From NCBI GenBank assembly GCA_041484525.1, contig JBGPHT010000016.1, positions 1-64,000 on the forward strand: a DNA stretch of 64,000 nucleotides. The letters are read 5' to 3'. Positions 1 to 5,351 of this stretch are shown one piece after another. Under the pieces are notes generated by a model. It was not told the origin of the DNA. It saw only the letters and a list, made by a program, of their open reading frames with translations, and did not search any database. This DNA is from JBGPHT01 sp041484525 (GTDB taxonomy: Bacteria; Acidobacteriota; Terriglobia; Bryobacterales; Bryobacteraceae). Each line of letters opens with the position of its first letter. Positions within the stretch are counted from its first letter, which is position 1. The position numbers and the translations under genes were made by a program.

Positions 1-97
1 CCAAGGAACCCGGGCGCATTTCGCCGATCCGGGCGAGTTGGGATTTCAACTGGTCGCGTTGAGCGAGCAGAGCGTTCCGGTCAGGAGAAGTGGGCAT
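1..97 (-). CDS. DUF6788-like protein, N-terminal fragment (runs off left edge)
   Basis: Reading leftward from an ATG at 97, an open frame of 32 codons continues through the left edge. It begins MPTSPDRNALLAQ and reaches the segment RIGEMRPGSL. A short helical N-terminus followed by a 'MRPGSL' segment is what I remember of DUF6788-type proteins, which often sit in mobile or accessory regions. A TATAAT box lies at 113-118 on the same strand. Only about a third of such a protein is visible, so the family call is tentative; function is unknown. Confidence 0.5.
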   Translation of the reverse strand, partial: MPTSPDRNALLAQRDQLKSQLARIGEMRPGSL

Positions 98-106
98 AGA
101 TCGCCT

Positions 107-125
107 GACAGCATTATATACTGTC
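107..125 (-). promoter_or_regulatory. Promoter -10 box inside a 5-9-5 palindrome
   Basis: On the minus strand a TATAAT hexamer (118-113) lies 15 bases before the ATG of the leftward gene at 97. It sits in the loop of an inverted repeat GACAG-N9-CTGTC (107-125). A repressor bound to this palindrome would cover the -10 box, so autoregulation of the island gene is a reasonable guess. No good -35 box is visible. Confidence 0.4.
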
Positions 126-141
126 GGAAGTCGAGCCGAAC

Positions 142-432
142 CTACGCCCCAATGCTGGTTAACGGGTTTCCATCATTCTGCGGTCGTGCACCCCTCGGGT
201 GTTCATGCGGGGGCAGATAGTGCTCTCCGAGGCTCTTTCGCGCAACCAGCTCGTCGAAGTGCCGGGGAAACAGAAGTTTGAAAACCACCACCACTCCTAC
301 AATGATGCAAGTCCCGATCAGGAGTATCTCGATAACCTTCTGGAGGACCATCGCAACGATAAACAGCAGGACAATTGCTGCAATAAGAACAGCCACTAAA
401 TCACCCAGCTTCGAACCGCCCCTATCCGACAT
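142..432 (-). CDS. Small two-helix membrane protein, unknown function
   Basis: 96 residues. A hydrophobic stretch at about residues 11-54 (VAVLIAAIVLLFIVAMVL, then a second run ending VGVVVVFKLLF) can form two membrane helices, followed by a basic/polar tail of about 40 residues. The start is well supported: an AAGGAG Shine-Dalgarno (438-443) lies 5 bases before the ATG, and an extended -10 promoter lies further upstream. I do not recognise a family. It lies in the accessory island and may be cargo of the integrated element. Confidence 0.6.
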   Translation of the reverse strand: MSDRGGSKLGDLVAVLIAAIVLLFIVAMVLQKVIEILLIGTCIIVGVVVVFKLLFPRHFDELVARKSLGEHYLPPHEHPRGARPQNDGNPLTSIGA

Positions 433-452
433 ATGGTCTCCTTGCGTGAGGA

Positions 453-461
453 ATTATACCA
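453..461 (-). promoter_or_regulatory. Extended -10 promoter (TGG-TATAAT) for the small membrane protein
   Basis: On the minus strand TGGTATAAT occupies 461-453, about 20 bases before the ATG at 432. The TGn extension may make up for the lack of a recognisable -35 box. The upstream part of this promoter lies within the MITE-like palindrome, so insertion of that element may have changed expression of this gene. Confidence 0.5.
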
Positions 462-622
462 GTCACCGCCATCGTCCCTGGCCGGTAGGCCACCGATAGG
501 CAAGCGGAGCGAAGGGCACCTAAAAGCGAGGGTGGTAACCGCGAGGCGATAGCGGAGCCGGATACGGGCGGTTTTAGGTGCCCTTCACTGGATACAGCGA
601 TGGGGACGATGGCGAACCAGTC
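458..622. mobile_element. MITE-like palindromic element with possible 7-bp target duplication
   Basis: Two nested inverted repeats can be read directly. The outer arms are CGCCATCGTCCC (467-478) against its reverse complement at 603-614. The inner arms are GAAGGGCACCTAAAA (511-525) against its reverse complement at 572-586. The heptamer ACCAGTC flanks the structure on both sides (458-464 and 616-622), as a target-site duplication would, though it is separated from the arms by 2 and 1 bases. No transposase is encoded inside. A structured RNA is the alternative. Open frames crossing the region look non-coding. The rest of the gap to 741 shows nothing recognisable. Confidence 0.5.
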
Positions 623-741
623 TCTGAGTTTCGGGCAATAGCCCGCATGGTTCGTGGATACGCGATACTTTGGCGCGGTAGCGTGGGGCCTGATTTCCGG
701 AGCGCGCAGTCGTGCCGGCGGCGGTAAGACGGCGGCAGTGT

Positions 742-975
742 TCATGGTTGGTTGCACAGGCGCCGGTAGACGCGCTCGGCGACTGGCTCCGGTATGAGCA
801 GGGTGCGATAGCGGCGCTTCCTCGGATTCGAAGTCTTTATGACAAGAACTCCCGGCTCCATGAGGAAGATGCGTCGGGTGGTGTCGCAGGAGATGTTCCA
901 TATCTCGGCAAGTTCCGACACTCGGTAGTGTTTGGATTTGATTGGTTCAAACGCCATGGCCGCATTCTGCGACAT
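742..975 (-). CDS. Small helix-turn-helix (excisionase/MerR-like) DNA-binding protein
   Basis: 77 residues from the ATG at 975; an ATG six codons later (MAFEPIKSKHYRV) is an alternative start. The core 'YRVSELAEIWNISCDTTRRIF' reads as a helix-turn-helix of the excisionase/MerR type, followed by a wing-like 'RKRRYRTLLIPEPVAERVYRRL'. Small proteins of this form commonly accompany integrases in acidobacterial islands. The same frame stays open upstream to 1512, but the sequence between 976 and about 1230 in that frame is Arg/Pro-rich and non-natural, so a separate short gene is preferred. Likely role: directionality factor or regulator of the element. Confidence 0.55.
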   Translation of the reverse strand: MSQNAAMAFEPIKSKHYRVSELAEIWNISCDTTRRIFLMEPGVLVIKTSNPRKRRYRTLLIPEPVAERVYRRLCNQP

Positions 976-1025
976 GCGGAGTTTTGAATGCTTTGAGTCC
1001 GTTGAATTCTTTGAAGGAGAATCTT

Positions 1026-1512
1026 TCAGCCGCGGCGGAGCTCGTCGAGAACCTCTTTCGGCATGCAGAAGTCCTCCGTCTCCCGGTATTCGCGGACCAG
1101 GTAGCGGGCGATCGACCGGAGCGTCACCCACTTCTGTCCTTTGCGAATGCAGAGTTCCAGCTTGCCGCTGTCGAGCAGGACATAGACGTTCGCAGGCGTC
1201 ATTTCGAGCATCTCCGCGGCGCGGCGAACGGGAACCGCGGGTGTTCGCGGGTGTATTCTTGCACTTCGAAACGAAGGCTGTAATGAAGCGGACGTAGTTT
1301 ATGTCGGCGTTCTTATTTCGCTCCGCGGCGTCCAGCTTGTCGAGGATCTCGTCTTTAGGCGATTGAGTGATCCGCGGGCAGTCTTCCTCGCGATCGTATA
1401 GGAGCACAATGGTTCGGGACGAGAGCTGCGGCACGGCCCCGCGGCGAACCCACGACCAACCCTCGTACTTTGGCCGTCTCGCAAGTTGAAGGACGAATTT
1501 GAGAAGGTTCAT
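1026..1512 (-). pseudogene. Frameshifted helix-turn-helix gene of the island
   Basis: The first about 70 residues (MNLLKFVLQLARRPKYEGW... to NADINYV, from 1512) look natural. Sense then moves to another frame (LHYSLRFEVQEYTREHPRFP, around 1230-1290), and again to the frame of a terminal segment 'VRRAAEMLEMTPANVYVLLDSGKL...VLDELRRG' ending at 1026. The last part is a clear excisionase-like helix-turn-helix whose first helix would be lost if translation began at the ATG at 1211. Two single-base shifts would join the three pieces. It may instead be two adjacent genes with one shift. Role when intact: probably DNA binding for the integrated element. Confidence 0.4.
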
Positions 1513-1580
1513 TCCTCATCCCCCGCCTCGGTACACTCAATGCCAAAGGCAACAGCGCGCATTCTGTGCGGGATTATAAC

Positions 1581-2729
1581 CTACTTAACCCGCACGAGCT
1601 GGGGCCTCTGCCAGAGTTTCTCAAGCTTATGCTCCAGAACCTCCTGGCGTGTCTTGGAGAAACTGCCGTAGTGCTTCTCGACCACTTTGACGGAGTTTCC
1701 AAGAAGCGCCGCGACTTCCCCAATCGTGATGCCGGATGCCAGCCAGTTCGTCGCCGCGGTATGGCGGAACCGATGGCAATGGAAACCTGGGATGTCCTTC
1801 TTGAACATGTCGTTCATGATGGTCCGCCACGCGTCGGTTTGGGTGTGGACGTTGGGTGACCGACCGATGAGGAAGTAGTAGCCGCCGTTCAGCAGCAGCT
1901 TGTCCAGTTCCTCTTTGACGTAGGGCGGGATGGGAACGAACACGGCCTGGCGGTTTTTCTTGTTCACGCGCCGGATACAGTTCCCATCGAAATCCGCGGG
2001 TGTGAGCATGCAGGCATCGGAAATTCTCAGCGCAGAGTAATACAGAACATGCGTAAACACACGCGTACGGCGCTCCTGGGGCTTGGCGAGTATCTTCGAC
2101 TGTTCGATCGGGGAAAACGGCTCTGGGATGAGATTAGGAGCGCTCTCTGGCTTTATGCGTCGGGTCGGATTCTGCGAAATGAATCCGGCGTCATGGCAGT
2201 AGCCGAAAAACGCCTTCAGGCGGTCCAGCTTTTTGTTGCGCGTGCTGACTCCCTTTTGGGTATGCTGTCTGTCTTTGGGAATCCACATCAGCTTGAACGC
2301 GACAAGTTTCTCGAAGGTGAGATCGGCGACCGAGCGAAAGCTACACGCGTCTGCGAACTCCTTGACCTCTCGAAAAAGCAGCCGGTACTTTCGGATCGTG
2401 TCGGCCTCGCGGTTCTCGCCCTGAAGTTTCGCGATGAAGGATTCCATGGCGGCGGCGAGCGCGACGGCTTCGGGTTTGGGAGTCTCGGGAACCGGCGCCG
2501 GAATCGATGCGGGCGGCGGGATCAGCATCCCCCGCAAGATCCGCTCACCGATGTCCCATGAGGTGGTATGCAAACTCTTGCGGTAATACCTGCCCTGAGG
2601 ATCAACCCCTTCCACGTAGACTGGGCAGCGGTCTCTCTTGCGAATGAAACGGTCGCCGGAATGGGGGCAGGGGTCAAGTTTTTTCGGCCCGAATCCGGTC
2701 TTCAAATGGCGGCGATAAAGCGCGAGCAC
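1581..2729 (-). CDS. Tyrosine recombinase / phage-type integrase
   Basis: 382 residues, normal for an integrase with an N-terminal arm domain. An N-terminal Cys/His-containing segment (about 20-45) is followed by a SAM-like core-binding domain (about 90-190, 'TIRKYRLLFREVKEF'). The catalytic domain shows Arg235 (SALRISDA), HRFR with His319/Arg322, and Tyr354 in VEKHYG; the usual LGH histidine is Asn (LLGNS). Such enzymes cut and rejoin attachment sites during integration and excision. The gene starts 66 bases from the 3' end of tRNA-Cys and points away from it, the classic arrangement for an element integrated at a tRNA 3' end. Confidence 0.9.
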   Translation of the reverse strand: MLALYRRHLKTGFGPKKLDPCPHSGDRFIRKRDRCPVYVEGVDPQGRYYRKSLHTTSWDIGERILRGMLIPPPASIPAPVPETPKPEAVALAAAMESFIAKLQGENREADTIRKYRLLFREVKEFADACSFRSVADLTFEKLVAFKLMWIPKDRQHTQKGVSTRNKKLDRLKAFFGYCHDAGFISQNPTRRIKPESAPNLIPEPFSPIEQSKILAKPQERRTRVFTHVLYYSALRISDACMLTPADFDGNCIRRVNKKNRQAVFVPIPPYVKEELDKLLLNGGYYFLIGRSPNVHTQTDAWRTIMNDMFKKDIPGFHCHRFRHTAATNWLASGITIGEVAALLGNSVKVVEKHYGSFSKTRQEVLEHKLEKLWQRPQLVRVK

Positions 2730-2738
2730 GTTTCAGTT

Positions 2739-2776
2739 ATCGTACACCAATCGTACACAGGTCAAGCGTAATCGTA
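2739..2776. promoter_or_regulatory. Three helically phased ATCGTA repeats between integrase and tRNA
   Basis: ATCGTACAC occurs at 2739-2747 and 2750-2758, and ATCGTA again at 2771-2776. Start-to-start distances of 11 and 21 bases place all copies on one face of the helix. The position, between the integrase start and the tRNA 3' end, suits integrase arm-type sites or an operator controlling the integrase. Function is inferred from position only. Confidence 0.4.
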
Positions 2777-2794
2777 TAAGCCTTTTAATTTCAA

Positions 2795-2869
2795 TGGAGG
2801 CGCGGGTCGGGATCGAACCGACGAATAAAGGTTTTGCAGACCTTTGCCTTACCACTTGGCTACCGCGCC
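2795..2869 (-). tRNA. tRNA-Cys (anticodon GCA)
   Basis: The minus strand folds as a 75-nt cloverleaf with encoded CCA. The acceptor 5' strand GGCGCGG (2869-2863) pairs with CCGCGCC (2805-2799), followed by discriminator U and CCA (2797-2795). The T arm contains GGTTCGATCCC. The anticodon loop CTGCAAA has GCA at 2837-2835 after T33. The 3' end faces the integrase, so this tRNA is the likely attachment site for the island. No second copy of the tRNA 3' end is visible in the first 1.5 kb, so the other att site is probably left of the window. Confidence 0.95.
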
Positions 2870-2935
2870 GTTTCGGTCAGGCCTAGATGAAACATAGCGC
2901 GGCCGGCAGCGGCAAGTCAATGCGGCGCGCGATCA

Positions 2936-3856
2936 TTGCGGCCCGCGATCAGCGTCCCATCGATACCCCATCCAGCGGTAGCGCGGATTTTCGGCTACAA
3001 TAGAGGCTCTAGGCGGAGGTGGGTCTTCTCGAGTAGTAGAATAGCCACAGTCGCGAGCGTAACCTCCCCGGTTGCCCGGCCAGTCTCCCGCGCCCTTTTT
3101 TCCCTTCTCTTCCCCGATGATTGCCGGATTTGCCAGCGGCCTTTAATCGAAATCACGCGTATTCCGGTCTGCCGGGATTGCCTGAGCGAGCCGGAGCCGC
3201 TCGCGGCTGAGTTTTTCTGTATTAGTTGCCGAACCCCGTTTCAAAACGGGTTCCCGCTGGATGCCGCAGGCCGCTGCGCGTTATGCCGCAGCGGCCTTCG
3301 AGGTTTTGATGCGGCTTACTGCTACGGAGCGTATGAAGGCACGCTGCGCCAACTCATCCACCTGTTCAAGTACGGCCGCGTGAAGCCGCTGGCGCGGCCG
3401 TTGAGCGACCTGTTGCTGGCGGCGCTGCCGCGCGACGAACGGTTCGACGCCATTACGCCGGTGCCGCTGCATTGGCGGCGGCGGTGGCAGCGCGGGTTCA
3501 ACCAGTCGGAAGCACTGGCGCGCGCCCTGTCCGGGCGTTGCGGCATTCCCGTGGTCCGCGCGCTCTGGCGCTGCCGGTCCACAGCCACGCAGGCCGGTCT
3601 GAGCAATTCCGGCCGGCGGCGCAACGTGGCCGCGGCATTCCGGTGGCGCGGCTCGCAATCAGTCGAGGGCAAGCGGATTCTGCTGCTCGATGACGTCATG
3701 ACTACTGGATCCACAGCGGCCTCGTGTGCGCTCGCCCTGAAGCGGGCGGGCGCGGCGAGAGTCGCGATTTTGACCATCGCCCGCGTCGACCGGCGAATGG
3801 ACGCGCCGAGCCTTCCGCGCCTGACGATGGTTGAATCCACCATGGGGGGAGTTTGA
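2936..3856 (+). CDS. comF: ComF family protein (phosphoribosyltransferase fold)
   Basis: Zinc-ribbon cysteines CRIC, CRDC, CISC and CALC lie at about residues 64-120, followed by a type I phosphoribosyltransferase domain ending with the PRPP-binding motif ILLLDDVMTTGST (about 247-260). ComF proteins are linked to DNA uptake and processing of incoming DNA; the substrate is not established. The start is uncertain. TTG at 2936 is the only ordinary start in frame upstream of the conserved 'LFSLLFPDDCRIC', giving about 50 extra N-terminal residues, so a non-standard start nearer 3040 is possible. It ends 1 base before the HNH gene, suggesting co-transcription. Confidence 0.8.
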   Translation: MRPAISVPSIPHPAVARIFGYNRGSRRRWVFSSSRIATVASVTSPVARPVSRALFSLLFPDDCRICQRPLIEITRIPVCRDCLSEPEPLAAEFFCISCRTPFQNGFPLDAAGRCALCRSGLRGFDAAYCYGAYEGTLRQLIHLFKYGRVKPLARPLSDLLLAALPRDERFDAITPVPLHWRRRWQRGFNQSEALARALSGRCGIPVVRALWRCRSTATQAGLSNSGRRRNVAAAFRWRGSQSVEGKRILLLDDVMTTGSTAASCALALKRAGAARVAILTIARVDRRMDAPSLPRLTMVESTMGGV

Positions 3857-3857
3857 T

Positions 3858-4385
3858 ATGGCAGCAAACAATCGACTGCAAAAACCGGTTCTGGTCCTGA
3901 ACGCCAGCTACGAGCCGATCAATATCTGCGCGGCGCGGCGTGCGCTGGTGCTGGTGCTCAAGGGCGTGGCATCGGCGGAAGAGGAATCCATGAACGCCAT
4001 CCACTCGGCGCGGGCTTCGGTCCGGCTGCCCTCGGTGATCCGGCTGCTGGAATACCGGAGGATTCCCCATCAGACCCGGGCGCTCTCGCGCAAGAACATC
4101 CTGATGCGCGACCGCTACACGTGCCAGTATTGCCATCGCACGCTGCCCTCGGCGGAGTTGACTCTCGATCACGTTATCCCGCGTGCTCGCGCCGGCGAAT
4201 CGGCGTGGGAAAACCTGGTGGCCTGCTGCCATCACTGCAATAATCGCAAAGGCAGCCGCACTCCGGAAGAAGCCGGCATGAAGCTGGCGCGCCAGCCGCG
4301 GCCGTTCAGTCTACATACCAGCCGGCACCTGATGCGGATGCTGGGCAAGGGCGACGCCCAGTGGCGGAAGTATCTTTTTTACTAA
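3858..4385 (+). CDS. HNH endonuclease family protein
   Basis: 175 residues from the ATG at 3858, which follows a GGGGGGA purine run; an in-frame ATG at 3831 lies inside comF and is less likely. The HNH nuclease signature is complete: CQYC at about 90-93, then LDHVIPRARAGESAWENLV, then CCHHCNNRKG, so zinc-binding cysteines and the catalytic His/Asn are present. This is the free-standing small HNH type found widely in bacteria, often next to housekeeping genes. A DNase role is known for the domain; the target is unknown. Adjacency to comF hints at a link to DNA processing. Confidence 0.85.
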   Translation: MAANNRLQKPVLVLNASYEPINICAARRALVLVLKGVASAEEESMNAIHSARASVRLPSVIRLLEYRRIPHQTRALSRKNILMRDRYTCQYCHRTLPSAELTLDHVIPRARAGESAWENLVACCHHCNNRKGSRTPEEAGMKLARQPRPFSLHTSRHLMRMLGKGDAQWRKYLFY

Positions 4386-4421
4386 TTCCGGACGCAGCGT
4401 TAACAAGTGCGAACCACGGGA

Positions 4422-4454
4422 TTGACATCCAGGCTTGCGGCTGGTTCGTATCAT
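4422..4454 (+). promoter_or_regulatory. Candidate promoter for the small secreted protein
   Basis: A perfect TTGACA (4422-4427) is followed by TATCAT (4449-4454), but the 21-base spacer is long. An alternative -10, TATAGT at 4459-4464, would pair with a weak -35 near 4435. A promoter here is likely because the next gene starts at 4507 after a 120-base gap; the exact -10 is uncertain. Confidence 0.4.
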
Positions 4455-4506
4455 AGGGTATAGTCGTTCTGAACTCAAGGCAACTGGGACTCAGAGGAGG
4501 AATTTC

Positions 4507-4806
4507 ATGAAAAAGCTAATTACTGTATTTGCTATGGCGGCGGGGCTCTCCGTCAGCGCTATGGCCGCCGAATGGACCGGCTACATCGTGGACGAATCGT
4601 GCTCCACCAAGAAGGCAATGTGGGGCAACGAAAAGTGTGCGCAGAGCTGCCTGGGCAAGGGGCAGAAGGCCGTGTTCGTGACGGAAGAAGGCAAGGTCTT
4701 CAAGGTAGCCGAGCAGGACAAAGTGACGGCGCACGCCGGCCACAAGGTGACGATCAGCGGAACCATGGACGGCGATACCATTAAGGTCGACAGCGTCAAG
4801 ATGTAG
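4507..4806 (+). CDS. Small secreted protein, DUF5818-like
   Basis: 99 residues. ATG at 4507 follows a strong GAGGAGG Shine-Dalgarno (about 4495-4501). A Sec signal peptide (MKKLITVFAMAAGLSVSAMAA) is followed by about 78 mature residues starting EWTGYIVDESC and containing three cysteines (DESC, EKC, QSC). The short secreted form 'GYIVDE.C' is common in acidobacterial genomes and, as I recall, is called DUF5818; function is unknown. Downstream lies a hairpin and then only a gene remnant, so it appears to be monocistronic. Confidence 0.7.
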   Translation: MKKLITVFAMAAGLSVSAMAAEWTGYIVDESCSTKKAMWGNEKCAQSCLGKGQKAVFVTEEGKVFKVAEQDKVTAHAGHKVTISGTMDGDTIKVDSVKM

Positions 4807-4813
4807 TTTTTCA

Positions 4814-4841
4814 GGGCCGGATCGCCGGTGCGGTTCGGCCC
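4814..4841 (+). terminator. Possible hairpin terminator after the secreted protein gene
   Basis: GGGCCG (4814-4819) can pair with CGGCCC (4836-4841) 8 bases after the stop codon at 4804-4806. The stem is only 6 bp with a 16-base loop and is followed by a weak, interrupted T tract (TCTCTTT), so termination activity is uncertain. Confidence 0.35.
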
Positions 4842-4849
4842 GATCTCTT

Positions 4850-5106
4850 TCAGTCCTGCGCTCCCACCATCTTCCGCATTTCGTGGACGAGCGTCCGCAG
4901 TTCCCCTGCGTACTCGTTCCGTTCGTTTCCGGCGGCGGAGCTTTTTACGGCTACCGGGGCGGTGTTCTGTGTTAGCCGCTCCCTCTGCACCTGCGCCCGC
5001 CACTGGTCGAGTTGAGCGTTGCCGTCGCGCGAGGCCGCGATGGATTCCTCGATCTGGCCGGCGTATCGCGCGCCGCCTCGACTGCCACGTTTAACGGCGC
5101 CAGCAT
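4850..5106 (-). pseudogene. Remnant of a methyl-accepting chemotaxis protein C-terminus
   Basis: Read leftward from 5106, MLAPLNVAVEAAR resembles the chemotaxis-receptor hairpin signature (typically LNAAVEAARAGE). A one-base shift near 5060 leads to a frame with 'AGQIEESIAASRDGNAQLDQ' and a coiled-coil-like tail 'ERNEYAGELRTLVHEMRKMVG' ending at the stop at 4850-4852, as receptor C-termini do. There is no membrane region, HAMP domain or start context, and the ~200-residue middle of a normal receptor is absent. I see nothing else in the rest of the gap (5107-5328). Interpretation as a deletion remnant is inference from these two segments. Confidence 0.45.
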
Positions 5107-5328
5107 GAAACCGAAACCGCTAGCAGTTTCTTATTGAGACTGATTCTCGATTTCCCGAATTCCCTCAGAGCTTAAACGTTGGCCTCCAGGGCGGCTCTGC
5201 CATCCACCTTGAGTTGCTTACCGAGGGGAGGATAGTCCGGCTGGACCTGCCCGAGTCTCATAGGTATACCATCCGAATTCCGCAAATGTTTAGACCCGGG
5301 GCGAAGCCGCCCGCATCGGAACCCCACG

Positions 5329-5334
5329 TATAAT
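5329..5334 (+). promoter_or_regulatory. -10 box (TATAAT) of the ntrY-like operon
   Basis: A perfect TATAAT lies 17 bases before the ATG at 5352. With a start about 7 bases downstream, the 5' untranslated region would be only about 11 bases and has no Shine-Dalgarno, so translation may be nearly leaderless. No convincing -35 hexamer is present. Confidence 0.5.
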
Positions 5335-5351
5335 CTAAGGATACGGTCCCC

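Noticed and set aside
107..125. LexA/SOS box upstream of the DUF6788-like gene
   Set aside because: The half-sites are in the opposite order (ACAG...CTGT) from the E. coli box (CTGT...ACAG); only a generic palindrome can be claimed.
422..901. Minus-strand open frame of 159 codons through the palindrome
   Set aside because: It translates the inverted repeat and overlaps the well-supported small membrane protein start; composition is not protein-like before or after the repeat.
2160..2175. CGGGTCGG in the integrase as a second att copy of the tRNA 3' end
   Set aside because: Only 8 bases match and the site is inside coding sequence.
4828..5094. Plus-strand open frame of 88 codons
   Set aside because: Mostly Arg/Pro/Ser; lies opposite the chemotaxis-receptor remnant, which explains it.
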